Source: an uncultured Lutimaribacter sp. (GTDB lineage: Bacteria; Pseudomonadota; Alphaproteobacteria; Rhodobacterales; Rhodobacteraceae). From it: a DNA stretch of 64,000 bases. Below are positions 29,432-38,804 of the stretch, piece by piece; positions within the stretch are counted from its first letter, which is position 1, and each line of letters begins with the position of its first letter. Under the pieces are notes generated by a model. That model was not told the origin of the DNA. It saw nothing but the letters and a program-made list of their open reading frames with translations, and did no database searches. The translations under genes and the position numbers were made by a program. Location of the stretch: the NCBI GenBank assembly GCA_913061505.1, contig CAJXSO010000006.1:1-64000 (forward strand), in the 5' to 3' direction.

Positions 29432-29513
29432 TCTATCTCCTGACACATGGGCGCATTGCAGCGCCGGGCGAGTGGCCTATAAGGAAGGGTAGAGAAAAGG
29501 ATCGGCAAGCCCT

Positions 29514-30266
29514 ATGGACCAGCAAAACGCAAAAACCACGCATTTCGGGTTTCAAGACATCCCCGAAGAGGAGAAAGCCGGCCGCGTGCGCGGTGTGTTT
29601 GGCTCGGTTGCCTCGAAATACGACATCATGAACGATGTGATGAGCGTGGGCATCCACCGGCTGTGGAAAGATGCCATGATGGATTGGCTGGCCCCACGCC
29701 CCGGCACCCGCCTGCTGGATGTGGCCGGCGGCACGGGCGATATCTCGTTTCGCTATCTGGCGCGCGCAGGCAATGCCCATGCCACCGTGCTAGACCTGAC
29801 CGAACCCATGCTGATCGAGGGGCGCAAACGCGCCGAGGCCACGCAGCAGGCCAACCAGCTGGATTGGGTGGTGGGCGATGCCATGGCCCTGCCTTTTGAG
29901 GATAACAGCTTTGATGTTTACACAATCAGCTTTGGCATCCGCAATGTTACCCGCCCCCAAGAGGCCCTGAACGAGGCCTATCGCGTGCTGCGCCCGGGCG
30001 GGCGGTTGATGGTGCTGGAATTTAGCCAAATTCCCAACGAGATGATGCAAAAAGCCTATGATCTGTATTCGTTTAACATCATCCCGCGCATGGGCCAGCT
30101 GATTGCCAATGACCGCGACAGTTACCAATATCTGGTGGAATCCATCCGCAAATTTCCCGATCAAGACACCTTCCTGGGCATGGTGCGCAAGGCGGGTTTC
30201 GGCAACGCGAAATACCGCAACCTAAGCTTGGGCATCGCCTGCCTGCATTCGGGCTGGAAACTGTAA
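29514..30266 (+). CDS. ubiE: ubiquinone/menaquinone biosynthesis C-methyltransferase UbiE
   Basis: SAM-dependent C-methylation of the benzoquinol ring in ubiquinone synthesis. The 250-residue protein has [16 protein letters not shown], the SAM motif [26 protein letters not shown] and the C-terminal [13 protein letters not shown]. The gene ends one base before ubiB, forming an operon of two quinone genes. Confidence 0.95.
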   Translation: MDQQNAKTTHFGFQDIPEEEKAGRVRGVFGSVASKYDIMNDVMSVGIHRLWKDAMMDWLAPRPGTRLLDVAGGTGDISFRYLARAGNAHATVLDLTEPMLIEGRKRAEATQQANQLDWVVGDAMALPFEDNSFDVYTISFGIRNVTRPQEALNEAYRVLRPGGRLMVLEFSQIPNEMMQKAYDLYSFNIIPRMGQLIANDRDSYQYLVESIRKFPDQDTFLGMVRKAGFGNAKYRNLSLGIACLHSGWKL

Positions 30267-30267
30267 C

Positions 30268-31803
30268 ATGCGCGGGCCCCATAATATCTGGCGACTGATC
30301 CGAACAGGTGCCACGTTTGAACGCACCGGAGCGATGGGCATTGTCTTGGATGCGATGGAAGCCCCCCGCACCCTGCGCATCGTGTTGCGCGGGCTGGTTT
30401 GGCCGTTTCGGTGGCTGGGCTACAAGGGCGACCCCACCATGCCGCCGGCGCCGCGGGCGCTTACCGCCTTGGGCCCGGCTTATATCAAATTTGGCCAGAT
30501 CCTATCGACGCGCCCCGATGTGGTGGGCCCAACCCTGGCCAATGAATTGCGCGTGCTGCAAGACAAGCTGCCCCCGTTCAGCCTAGAGGCCGCCAAGCGC
30601 AGCATCGAGGCCGAGCTGGAACAGCCAGCCGACCAGATTTTTTCCGCGCTCAGCGAACCTGTGGCCGCCGCCTCGATCGCGCAGGTGCACCGCGCCCAAT
30701 TGCGCAGCACAGGCGAGGATGTGGCGGTCAAAGTGCTGCGCCCAGGCATCGAGCGGGCCTTTCGCAAGGATATCGATGCGTTTTATCTGGCCGCCGACAT
30801 GATCGAACGGCTGGCCCCCTTTGCCCGCCGCCTGCGCCCCACCGATGTGATCGCCCATTTCGAAGGCGTGGTGCTGGGCGAGCTGGATCTGCGCCTCGAG
30901 GCGGCATCGGCCAGCGAATTTGATGCCAACACCAAAAATGACGAAGGGTTTCGCCTGCCGCAGGTGAAATGGCACTATTCCAGCCGCCGGATCATGACGA
31001 TGACATGGGCCGAGGGCCTGCCCATGGGCGATAACGACGCGCTGGACCAAGCCGGGATAAACCGCGAAGAGCTGGGCGAACGGGTGCTGCGGCTGTTTTT
31101 AAACCACGCCCTGCGCGACGGGTTTTTCCACGCCGATATGCATCAGGGCAATCTGAAAGTGGCCCCGACGGGCGAGATCATTGCCTATGATTTCGGCATC
31201 ATGGGCCATATCGATGAATATACCCGCCGCGTTTATGCTGAAATACTGTTTGGCTTTATCCGCCGCGATTACAAACGCGTGGCCGAGGTGCATTTCGAGG
31301 CGGGCTATGTGCCCGCCGACCGCGATGTCGAGGAATTTGCCCGCGCCCTGCGCGCCGTGGGCGAGCCGATATTCGGCCTTGATGCCACGCAGGTATCGAT
31401 GGGGCGGCTGTTGTCTTATCTCTTTGAGGTGACAGAACGTTTTGGCATGCAAACCCGCACCGAGCTGATCTTGCTGCAGCGCACGATGGTGGTGGTAGAG
31501 GGCGTGGCCCGCTCGCTGAACCCGCATATCAACATCTGGAAAGTTGCCCAGCCTGTGGTGGAAAACTATATCCGCCAATCCATTGGCCCCGCCGCGCTGG
31601 CCCGCGATCTGGGCAAAACCGCCATGGTTCTGGCCCGGTTCGGGCCACGGTTGCCGGGCATGGTAGAGGCGGTGCTGGTCAAACAAGGCCAAGACGCGCC
31701 GCCGCCGCCACGCCCAAGCCGCGCGCGCGCGCTGGCATGGCTGGGGCTGGGGCTGTTGATCGGCGCGGCCGCGGCCGAATTTGCCCATTTAGTCTTGCAC
31801 TAG
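30268..31803 (+). CDS. ubiB: ubiquinone biosynthesis regulatory kinase-like protein UbiB
   Basis: Atypical ADCK/ABC1-family ATPase needed for ubiquinone synthesis. The KxGQ motif (YIKFGQILSTRPD), the alanine-rich loop (EPVAAASIAQVHRAQL), VAVKVLRPGIE and FHADMHQGNLKV with YDFGIMG are all present. The 511-residue protein ends with a hydrophobic helix (ALAWLGLGLLIGAAAAEF). It follows ubiE immediately and overlaps the convergent phosphotransferase gene by 15 bp. Confidence 0.93.
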   Translation: MRGPHNIWRLIRTGATFERTGAMGIVLDAMEAPRTLRIVLRGLVWPFRWLGYKGDPTMPPAPRALTALGPAYIKFGQILSTRPDVVGPTLANELRVLQDKLPPFSLEAAKRSIEAELEQPADQIFSALSEPVAAASIAQVHRAQLRSTGEDVAVKVLRPGIERAFRKDIDAFYLAADMIERLAPFARRLRPTDVIAHFEGVVLGELDLRLEAASASEFDANTKNDEGFRLPQVKWHYSSRRIMTMTWAEGLPMGDNDALDQAGINREELGERVLRLFLNHALRDGFFHADMHQGNLKVAPTGEIIAYDFGIMGHIDEYTRRVYAEILFGFIRRDYKRVAEVHFEAGYVPADRDVEEFARALRAVGEPIFGLDATQVSMGRLLSYLFEVTERFGMQTRTELILLQRTMVVVEGVARSLNPHINIWKVAQPVVENYIRQSIGPAALARDLGKTAMVLARFGPRLPGMVEAVLVKQGQDAPPPPRPSRARALAWLGLGLLIGAAAAEFAHLVLH

Positions 31804-32691
31804 GCTGGCCAATTCCGCATCGCGCGCGGCTGCATAATCAGCCTGCCCCTGTTCCAGGCGCCATTGGCAATAGGCCGCCATGCGCCACGCAAAAAGGGGC
31901 CGCAATGCGCGGTAATGGGCCACAGCCGCCGCATCTGGGTAGGCTGCCAAAACCTGCGCCTGCGCCTGACGTGGCAGCGGGTGGCCTTGGTATAGCAGCT
32001 GCATCGCCGCCGATAGATAAATGGCCAGATCATGCGCCGCATGCCCCCAGCCAGGGCATTGCCAATCGATCAAGCAGGGCCCATGTGGCGCGTGTGGCGC
32101 TTGCACAATATTGGCTGGCACCGGATCGCCATGCAAAAACACAGGCGCGGGCAGCGGCATTGCCACGGCTGGGCCCATATCAGGCGGGTCAGAAAAAGCG
32201 GCCCTGTCGCGGCACATCGCCAAAATCGCCTGCGCCGATGCCATCAGGGCGCCGGCCGAGGCGGACACCTGGCGCAAATTTTGCGCTGGGCGCGGCTGCT
32301 GATGCAACCGCGCCAGTAACGCTGCAACCTGCGCAGGGCCCGCACTGCCCGGCTGGCCGGGCATATGCCGATACACCACGCAGCGGCCCAAAGGCGTGGC
32401 CGCCTGGCCCAGAAATTGCGGCGCCAGGCCGTGCCCATTTAAGGCCTGCAAAGCCACGATTTCCGCATCGGGCTGGTTGGGGAACAAGGGGTTCGCCCCA
32501 GGCTGGCTATATAGTTTGACCACCACATCGCCCACCCGCCAAAGCAGGTTGGTTTTGCCGCCCTGCAAGGGGTGCCAAGGCATGCCTTGGGGCACGAAGG
32601 CCCGCAATTGGGGCAGCTGCGCCAACTGTGCGGCCTGCGCTGCGCCCGTTTCGCCCGCTTGGGCTGCGCCAATATGGGAAACGGGTGACAT
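31789..32691 (-). CDS. aminoglycoside/choline-kinase-like phosphotransferase
   Basis: Predicted small-molecule kinase of the APH/ChoK fold. The Brenner motif FLHGDPVPANIV (catalytic Asp, metal-binding Asn) and the DFG-like CLIDWQCPGWGHAAHDLAIY are present, and GGKTNLLWRVGDVVVKLY is the ATP-lysine strand. The start at 32691 (MSPVSHIGAAQ) is uncertain, as no good Shine-Dalgarno sequence is seen; the frame stays open 21 codons further upstream. The substrate is unknown; choline, ethanolamine or a thiamine-type alcohol are possibilities. It overlaps the end of ubiB in convergent orientation. Confidence 0.7.
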   Translation of the reverse strand: MSPVSHIGAAQAGETGAAQAAQLAQLPQLRAFVPQGMPWHPLQGGKTNLLWRVGDVVVKLYSQPGANPLFPNQPDAEIVALQALNGHGLAPQFLGQAATPLGRCVVYRHMPGQPGSAGPAQVAALLARLHQQPRPAQNLRQVSASAGALMASAQAILAMCRDRAAFSDPPDMGPAVAMPLPAPVFLHGDPVPANIVQAPHAPHGPCLIDWQCPGWGHAAHDLAIYLSAAMQLLYQGHPLPRQAQAQVLAAYPDAAAVAHYRALRPLFAWRMAAYCQWRLEQGQADYAAARDAELASLVQD

Positions 32692-32776
32692 ACGCGCCAA
32701 ACAGCCCTTTGAATTTGCAGGCGCAACGCTAATGCAGCGCGGCAATCGCGGCAAGGGGCGCTGGCGCGGCTGGCCC

Positions 32777-33454
32777 CTAGCCAGCTTGGCGAATGGCCGT
32801 CACCGTAGACAGCGCGGCCACCGCGCCGGTTTGTGTAACAACCTGCACACCAAGGGCGCTATCGCGCAGCTCGGTCACGGTGGCGTAGGCCTGTGCGGGC
32901 TGTGGTGGCAGCGGCACATCGCCGGCCCAGGCCTCGACCGTCATGGAATAGTTGCCCGCCATGGCCTGCTGCCCTGTGCTGGTACGCCCGTTCCATTCCA
33001 GCAGCCCTTGGTCGGGCGCCACAGCTTGGCGCGCCACCTCGGTGCCGGTGATATCGCGCACCACCAATTCGGCGCGGCTGGCGCCGACCTGGGGGCTGGC
33101 CCACATCTGCACCGCGGCGCCCTGAAACGGCACTGGCCCTGCCAAAGCCACCTGTTGGCCGATCAACCGCGCCGCATCCAGCAGCTGGGCCCCCTGCCCA
33201 CCCATCATCTGGCGCAGCAAATCATTGGTCAGAACCTGCTGTTCAACCGACGAGAACGTGGCCAATTGCATGGCATATTCAGTGGAATCTATCGGATTTA
33301 GCGGGTCTTGGTTTTGCATCTGAACAGTAAGCATTTTCAGAAAAGTTTCGAAATCTGAACTCAGCGCCGTTGCATTCGCGGGGGGGCTGGCTGGTGGGGC
33401 CGCACCCGTTTGTGCGGGGCTGCTGGTGCCAAAAAGGGGGGCAATGGTGGTCAT
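32777..33454 (-). CDS. flgD: flagellar hook-capping protein FlgD
   Basis: Scaffold that caps the growing flagellar hook. The N-terminal signature LSSDFETFLKMLTVQMQNQDPLNP in pieces and EYAMQLATFSSVEQQ are the FlgD hallmark; the C-terminal half has the FlgD Ig-like/Tudor domain (LLEWNGRTSTGQQAMAGNY). The ATG at 33454 follows GAAAGG and gives 225 residues, the normal length. It follows fliK by 10 bp on the same strand. Confidence 0.9.
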   Translation of the reverse strand: MTTIAPLFGTSSPAQTGAAPPASPPANATALSSDFETFLKMLTVQMQNQDPLNPIDSTEYAMQLATFSSVEQQVLTNDLLRQMMGGQGAQLLDAARLIGQQVALAGPVPFQGAAVQMWASPQVGASRAELVVRDITGTEVARQAVAPDQGLLEWNGRTSTGQQAMAGNYSMTVEAWAGDVPLPPQPAQAYATVTELRDSALGVQVVTQTGAVAALSTVTAIRQAG

Positions 33455-33464
33455 TGGATACCTT

Positions 33465-35492
33465 TCACAAACGCAAATCCATACCTTGGCCAGCATTGGC
33501 CAAACGCGCGGGCGGGTTGGGCTGAACAGGCACGGTGGGCCCGCTGGCTGCATCAGCTGCTGCGGCACCATCGCTGGGTTGGCCCTGGCCAAAGCCGCGG
33601 CCCGGGGCACCCCCCCCAACCGACACATTCAACGCCCCAAACCCCTGGTTGCGGAATTCTTGCACCAGCAAATCTGTGTGCCGGCGCAAAAGATCCAGCG
33701 TTTCCGGGCGATCGGCGGTGACAAAAAGGCTGGTTTGACCGGCATGCTCGTGCACCACCACGCGCAGGCGGCCCAGCTCTTCGGGGCGCAGGGTAATTTC
33801 CAAATCGCCCTGCCCTGCCTGTGGCCCATGCGCCACAATCTGGCGGATCACAGCCTGTGCTTCGGCGGTGGCCCGCGGGGCGTCGGCTGTGGGGGCGTGG
33901 GGCAGGGCCAGCTCGGCCATACGGGGCGGGGCGGCGACGGCACCATCGGCTGGAAGGGGAAAGGAAACACTGGGCTGTTTAAGCGGTTGCTTGGCCGCAG
34001 GGGCCGGCATGGCCTTAACTTGCGCCACCTGCGCCGGCGCCAAGGGCTGCGCGGCAATTGGCTGGCGGTCAGGCACCGCCGGGGTGGGGGCAGGCGGCGG
34101 TGGCACCGCCGCATGTGGCAGTGTTGGTGGCGGTACCAAGGGTGGCATCAGGGGCTGCGGTGTTGTCTGTTGCGGCAGTTGCCCAAGCTCTGCGGCAGGT
34201 GCAGGGGCCACATGGCCTGACACCAGCTGTGGGGCGGCCATGGGCTGTGCTGCTGGGGCGTTTGTTGGGCCCTCCTGTGGCGCTTTGGCCGCTGGTTGTG
34301 CATCAGGTGCGACAGCCTGCGCCACATAGGGGGGCAATATCGGGGCGCTTTCCAGCGCATTCAGGGGCGCCACCTGCATAAGCGGTAGCGCAGGCCTGTG
34401 CTGCGCCTGATACTGGGGGGCAGCCAGCGGCAAGGCTGCCTGATGAAGCGGCAAGCGCGCCAAATCGGCCGGCACCGTTGCCACCGGTGCAGGGGGGCGC
34501 TGCGCATTGGCCTGATCTGGCGATTTTGCGATCAGAACTTGGGCAGCATCGGTGTGGTCTGATTGGCCCTGGCTATGCACGGCTGCGGGGCTGCCCGCGG
34601 GCGCAACAGCGGGGGCGGCTGCCATTTGCGGCGCTGGGGCCACAGGCCCGGGTGCTGGTTGCGCCAGATCCTGCGCCTCTGCGGCAAAGCTGGGCATGGC
34701 TGCCTCGGGCAAAGCGGGCGGGGGCGTAAACACGCCTGCGGGCCACTGGCCCGCTGTGTGTGGGCTGGTGCCGGCCGCAGGGGCCAAAGGGGGCGGCGGG
34801 GGCTGGGTGGTATCAGCATCTGCCATAGGCACCAAAACCCCCGGCGCCTGCGCAACAGCACGATCAAGGGGCATGGCGGCAGGGGTAAGCGGGGCCCACC
34901 CGATGCCACCCACACCCAGCGAGGCGGGCATTGGCATAGATGGCCCTGCACTGCGCGGCGCGGCGCCAGGCACCTGCATGCCGGGCATTTCAACCACTGG
35001 CGCCCCCCCCACCACCGGGCGCAAAATTGCGCCAAGCTGTGGGTTTTCAGGCGCGGCCGTATCTTGTGCGCCTGCCTCGGGCAATGGGGGCTGCGACGGC
35101 ACAGACACAGCCAAATTTAGTGTGACGGGCACTGGGGCTGCGGAAAAATCAGGCGCAGAAATGGCGGCGGTTTCTGCCCCCTCGGGCCCATCAAGCCCGT
35201 GAAAAACATATGCGGTTTCCGCATCTTCTGTCTGCGCTGGCACTTCTGCCGCGCCCGCCGATTGGGCCAGATCGCCAGGGTCTGGCGGTGTGGTTTCCGG
35301 CACCGGATCAGCACCCAAAGTGGCCGCATCAAGTAGTGGTGCGCGCCGGTCTGGATGCAGGGCGAGGCCCGCCAAAAGGGCACCAAACGTTTGAACTGCC
35401 ACACCAGAGGGGCCTGCAATTTGCGGCAGGTCTGCATTTGGGCGCTGCAGCGGCACCCCTGTAAAAGCGATGGGTATTGCAGGAAAAGTCAT
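33465..35492 (-). CDS. fliK: flagellar hook-length control protein FliK
   Basis: Molecular ruler that sets hook length and switches export specificity. The 675-residue protein is very rich in proline and alanine through its first 540 residues, as FliK proteins are. The conserved C-terminal Flg_hook domain is clear: GDLEITLRPEELGRLRVVV, HAGQTSLFVTADRPETLDLL, LLVQEFRNQGFGALNVSV. GGAGG precedes the ATG at 35492. It is coupled to flgD. FliK proteins are recognised by this C-terminal part only, so the long N-terminus cannot be checked by eye. Confidence 0.82.
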   Translation of the reverse strand: MTFPAIPIAFTGVPLQRPNADLPQIAGPSGVAVQTFGALLAGLALHPDRRAPLLDAATLGADPVPETTPPDPGDLAQSAGAAEVPAQTEDAETAYVFHGLDGPEGAETAAISAPDFSAAPVPVTLNLAVSVPSQPPLPEAGAQDTAAPENPQLGAILRPVVGGAPVVEMPGMQVPGAAPRSAGPSMPMPASLGVGGIGWAPLTPAAMPLDRAVAQAPGVLVPMADADTTQPPPPPLAPAAGTSPHTAGQWPAGVFTPPPALPEAAMPSFAAEAQDLAQPAPGPVAPAPQMAAAPAVAPAGSPAAVHSQGQSDHTDAAQVLIAKSPDQANAQRPPAPVATVPADLARLPLHQAALPLAAPQYQAQHRPALPLMQVAPLNALESAPILPPYVAQAVAPDAQPAAKAPQEGPTNAPAAQPMAAPQLVSGHVAPAPAAELGQLPQQTTPQPLMPPLVPPPTLPHAAVPPPPAPTPAVPDRQPIAAQPLAPAQVAQVKAMPAPAAKQPLKQPSVSFPLPADGAVAAPPRMAELALPHAPTADAPRATAEAQAVIRQIVAHGPQAGQGDLEITLRPEELGRLRVVVHEHAGQTSLFVTADRPETLDLLRRHTDLLVQEFRNQGFGALNVSVGGGAPGRGFGQGQPSDGAAAADAASGPTVPVQPNPPARLANAGQGMDLRL

Positions 35493-35597
35493 GACACCTC
35501 CGTTCTGGATGCCGGGGTGTAATAACAGTGCGTTGGTTACCGCTTCTTTACCCGAATAGGGCAGCATCGAGGAAAATAACTCAATTTGAAGGTACCC

Positions 35598-35873
35598 ATG
35601 GATCCTGTCACCCATCAGCCGGTTTTTCCCCCCAAACCCGGCGCAAAAACCGCCGATTTGCAAAAACTGGCCACCGAATTCGAAGCCGTGTTTTTAGCGG
35701 AAATGCTAAAATCAGCGGGGTTAGGCAAGCCGCCCACGGGGTTTGGCGGCGGCACAGGCGAAGACCAGTTCACATCGTTCTTATTGGCCGAGCAAGCCCG
35801 CGCCATGGCCCAAAACGGCGGTATTGGCCTGGCCCAGCATATTTTCAAATCGCTCAAAGGAGGCATGGAATGA
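35598..35873 (+). CDS. flagellar rod-binding protein, FlgJ N-terminal type
   Basis: Short protein of 91 residues matching the rod-binding half of FlgJ: LQKLATEFEAVFLAEMLKSA, then FTSFLLAEQARAMAQNGGIGLAQHI. It lacks the muramidase half, as is usual in alphaproteobacteria. AAGG precedes the ATG at 35598. Its stop overlaps the start of the next gene (ATGA). It is divergent from fliK with 105 bp between. Confidence 0.85.
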   Translation: MDPVTHQPVFPPKPGAKTADLQKLATEFEAVFLAEMLKSAGLGKPPTGFGGGTGEDQFTSFLLAEQARAMAQNGGIGLAQHIFKSLKGGME

Positions 35874-36208
35874 AACACAAAGCTGCGGCTAATTTGCATA
35901 AAATTTTAGAACGCGAGGCCAATGCCCTGATGCGCGGCCAAATTAATGACGCGCTGGCGCTATCTGCACAAAAGCTGGATTTAAGCCAAAAATTAAGCGG
36001 TGCCAGCCCCGCTGAACTGGCCCGGTTGCGGCAGCTGGCCACCCGAAACCAGGGGCTGTTTGACAGCGCCGCCCAAGGGATTCGCGCGCTTTTGGATCGC
36101 ATGAAAGACCTGCAAAGCGCGCAAAACGGCTTGCAAACCTACACAGAAAACGGCCAGCGCGAAACCATCTATCATGGCAAATCAGGTAAGCTGGAACGCC
36201 GGGCCTGA
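35870..36208 (+). CDS. FlgN-like flagellar protein (putative export chaperone)
   Basis: A 112-residue, mostly helical protein with heptad-like LHKILEREANALMRGQINDA and LARLRQLATRNQGLFDSAAQ stretches, consistent with FlgN, the chaperone for hook-junction proteins. The assignment rests on size, helical character and coupling by ATGA overlap to the rod-binding gene, rather than on a strong motif. It ends 55 bp from the motB remnant, which runs the opposite way. Confidence 0.55.
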   Translation: MKHKAAANLHKILEREANALMRGQINDALALSAQKLDLSQKLSGASPAELARLRQLATRNQGLFDSAAQGIRALLDRMKDLQSAQNGLQTYTENGQRETIYHGKSGKLERRA

Positions 36209-36263
36209 TAGGAAAAATTCGCCTCAAACTGGCAGGATATAGAAAGCGCGGTTTAGTATTCTT

Positions 36264-36506
36264 TTAGGTTTTTGGCGGGCACATTGGGCAGGCACCAAGC
36301 AGGTGGCGCGGTTCCGATACAAGCGGGTCGCAGATGTCAGAAGACATAATCGCCGGATAGGCACCCATCCCAACCGGGCATAAAAGCCCGCCGACCAAAG
36401 GACCTGATCCCATAGCCACTTTCCAGGCACCGCCATGGTGGCCCCCGCCTGCAATAACTTTCTTGCGTTTGATAATGGTTGCAGCCGCATTTGACTGCGC
36501 ACTCAT
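36264..36506 (-). pseudogene. motB: decayed 5' fragment of motB
   Basis: The first 31 codons (36414-36506) encode the MotB N-terminus, including IIKRKKVIAGGGHHGGAWKV. Intact MotB proteins continue with YADFVTAMMAFF. Here one base appears to be missing after GTGGC, since GTGGCTATG replaces an expected GTGGCCTATG, and the frame runs on as an unrelated tail ending at 36264. DNA-level similarity to the expected motB continues past the break: GAT, GTC, GGCTTTT, ATG..TGG and TGGGTGCC in order, and a PLVS codon block further on. The rest of the stator gene, including the OmpA-like peptidoglycan-binding domain, is missing. A ribosome-binding site and ATG are still present, so an 80-residue chimeric peptide could be made. 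Confidence 0.75.
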
Positions 36507-36666
36507 CTCCACCACCTTTTATACTCACCCAAGGGCAGAATGGTGCAGCAGGTATTTACAGGCGGTAAACATACGCAATTTTAACAATTCCGCAGGTCTG
36601 GGTAAAAATTTAGGCCAGTTTTGCAAGAAATCTGGGCACATTCGCACCTTGGTGCCGGTGCAGGCG

Positions 36667-36696
36667 CTTGCAGCCCCATTTTCCGCTCCTTATATA
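36667..36696 (+). promoter_or_regulatory. candidate heat-shock (RpoH) promoter of dnaK
   Basis: CTTG (36667-36670) and CTTATATA (36689-36696), separated by 18 bp, resemble the alphaproteobacterial sigma-32 pattern CTTG-N17/18-CYTATNT. It lies about 110 bp upstream of dnaK. No CIRCE element was seen. Confidence 0.55.
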
Positions 36697-36805
36697 CGCC
36701 GGGAAGCATGATGCCGGGCTTTGGCACATGCAAAGGATCGGGGCGCGGATGCCATAACGGGTCTGTCGTCTCGTGTCATCGCCTTGAATAGAAAGGGATC
36801 GAAAA

Positions 36806-38728
36806 ATGGCTAAAGTGATCGGTATTGACCTTGGTACCACCAACTCGTGCGTTGCCATCATGGATGGTTCGCAGCCAAAAGTTATTGAAAACTCGGAAGG
36901 CACGCGCACAACCCCCTCGATCGTGGGTTTCACAGATAACGAGCGCCTTGTTGGCCAGGCTGCAAAACGCCAGGCCGTGACAAACGCCGCCAACACCGTG
37001 TTTGGCGTAAAACGCCTGATCGGCCGCCGCTCGGACGATGCGCATCTGGCCAAAGACAAGAAAAACCTGCCCTATGCGGTGATCGATGGCGGCAATGGCG
37101 ATGCCTGGGTCGAGGTGAAGGGCGATAAATACAGCCCCAGCCAGATTTCCGCTTTCATCTTGGGCAAGATGAAAGAAACCGCTGAAAGCTATCTGGGCGA
37201 AGAAGTGACCCAAGCCGTAATCACCGTGCCCGCCTATTTCAACGACGCACAGCGCCAGGCCACCAAAGACGCCGGTAAAATTGCCGGGCTAGAGGTGCTG
37301 CGCATCATCAACGAACCCACCGCAGCCGCCTTGGCCTATGGTCTGGACAAAGAAAACACCCAAACCATCGCCGTATACGACCTGGGCGGCGGCACGTTCG
37401 ACGTGACCATTCTGGAAATCGATGATGGCCTCTTCGAGGTGAAATCCACCAATGGCGATACCTTCCTGGGTGGCGAAGATTTCGACATGCGCATCGTCAA
37501 CTATCTGGCGGATGAGTTCAAAAAAGAGCATGGCGTTGACCTGACCAAAGACAAAATGGCCCTGCAGCGCCTGAAAGAGGCGGCAGAAAAGGCCAAGATC
37601 GAGCTGTCTTCGTCTAGCCAAACCGAGATCAACCAGCCCTTTATCGCCATGGATCCCAGCAGCGGCACCCCGCTGCACATGGTGATCAAGCTGACCCGCG
37701 CCAAACTGGAAAGCTTGGTTTCCGATCTGATCAAGCGCTCGCTTGATCCGTGCAAGGCTGCGCTGAAAGATGCAGGCCTAAGCGCGTCGGATATCGACGA
37801 GGTGGTGCTGGTGGGCGGCATGACCCGCATGCCCAAAGTGTTTGAAGAAGTTACCAAATTCTTTGGCAAAGAGCCCCACAAAGGCGTCAACCCCGACGAA
37901 GTGGTTGCCATGGGCGCGGCCATTCAGGCCGGCGTGCTGCAGGGCGATGTAAAAGACGTTGTGCTGCTGGATGTAACCCCGCTGTCGCTGGGCATCGAAA
38001 CGCTGGGTGGTGTGTTCACCCGCCTGATCGACCGCAACACCACGATTCCAACCAAGAAAAGCCAGGTGTTTTCAACCGCCGAAGATAACCAATCGGCCGT
38101 GACCATCCGCGTGTTCCAGGGCGAGCGTGAAATGGCCAGCGACAACAAAATGCTGGGCCAGTTCAACCTCGAAGATATCCCGCCGGCACCGCGCGGCATG
38201 CCGCAGATCGAAGTAACCTTCGATATCGATGCAAACGGTATTGTTTCGGTTGGCGCCAAAGACAAGGGCACCGGCAAGGAACAAAAGATCACCATTCAGG
38301 CATCGGGTGGCTTGTCGGATGATGACATCGAACAGATGATCAAAGACGCCGAAGACAACGCCGAGGCAGATAAAGAGCGCCGCGCGCTGGTCGAGGCCCG
38401 CAACCAGGCGGAAAGCCTGATTCATTCAACCGAGAAATCGGTTGAAGAGCATGGTGACAAGGTCGACCCAACCACAGTTGAGGCGATCGAGCTGGCCATT
38501 GCCGCGCTGAAAGACGATCTGGAAAGCGACAAAACCACCGCCGACAAGCTGCGCGCCGGCATCCAGAATGTGACCGAAGCTGCTATGAAACTGGGCGAGG
38601 CCATCTATAAGGCGCAGGCCGAAGAAGGCGATGACGAACCGTCGATGGCAGGATCCAGCCAGTCAGATCATGACGATGACATCGTCGATGCTGATTTCGA
38701 GGATCTGGATAACGACAAGCGCAAATAA
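36806..38728 (+). CDS. dnaK: molecular chaperone DnaK (Hsp70)
   Basis: ATP-driven Hsp70 chaperone, 640 residues. [16 protein letters not shown] opens the ATPase domain; [32 protein letters not shown] and [13 protein letters not shown] follow. The substrate-binding domain has [16 protein letters not shown] and the C-terminus ends with the acidic [13 protein letters not shown] tail. AAAGGGA precedes the ATG. dnaJ follows after 76 bp; grpE is not in the window. Confidence 0.97.
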   Translation: MAKVIGIDLGTTNSCVAIMDGSQPKVIENSEGTRTTPSIVGFTDNERLVGQAAKRQAVTNAANTVFGVKRLIGRRSDDAHLAKDKKNLPYAVIDGGNGDAWVEVKGDKYSPSQISAFILGKMKETAESYLGEEVTQAVITVPAYFNDAQRQATKDAGKIAGLEVLRIINEPTAAALAYGLDKENTQTIAVYDLGGGTFDVTILEIDDGLFEVKSTNGDTFLGGEDFDMRIVNYLADEFKKEHGVDLTKDKMALQRLKEAAEKAKIELSSSSQTEINQPFIAMDPSSGTPLHMVIKLTRAKLESLVSDLIKRSLDPCKAALKDAGLSASDIDEVVLVGGMTRMPKVFEEVTKFFGKEPHKGVNPDEVVAMGAAIQAGVLQGDVKDVVLLDVTPLSLGIETLGGVFTRLIDRNTTIPTKKSQVFSTAEDNQSAVTIRVFQGEREMASDNKMLGQFNLEDIPPAPRGMPQIEVTFDIDANGIVSVGAKDKGTGKEQKITIQASGGLSDDDIEQMIKDAEDNAEADKERRALVEARNQAESLIHSTEKSVEEHGDKVDPTTVEAIELAIAALKDDLESDKTTADKLRAGIQNVTEAAMKLGEAIYKAQAEEGDDEPSMAGSSQSDHDDDIVDADFEDLDNDKRK

Positions 38729-38750
38729 GCGCCCATAGCGGAACCGTTCG

Positions 38751-38780
38751 GGGCCGGTCCGTTAACCGGGCCGGCCCTTT
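38751..38780 (+). terminator. hairpin between dnaK and dnaJ
   Basis: GGGCCGG (38751-38757) pairs with CCGGCCC (38771-38777), followed by TTT. The T-run is short, so it probably lowers rather than stops transcription into dnaJ. Confidence 0.45.
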
Positions 38781-38804
38781 ACGTTCCGACAAGGGGGAAC
38801 CCGA

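Noticed and set aside
36224-36515. The 80-residue frame as an independent metal-binding protein (CPMC end)
   Set aside because: The first 31 residues are the MotB N-terminus and DNA similarity to motB goes on past the break in other frames, which fits decay better than a new protein.
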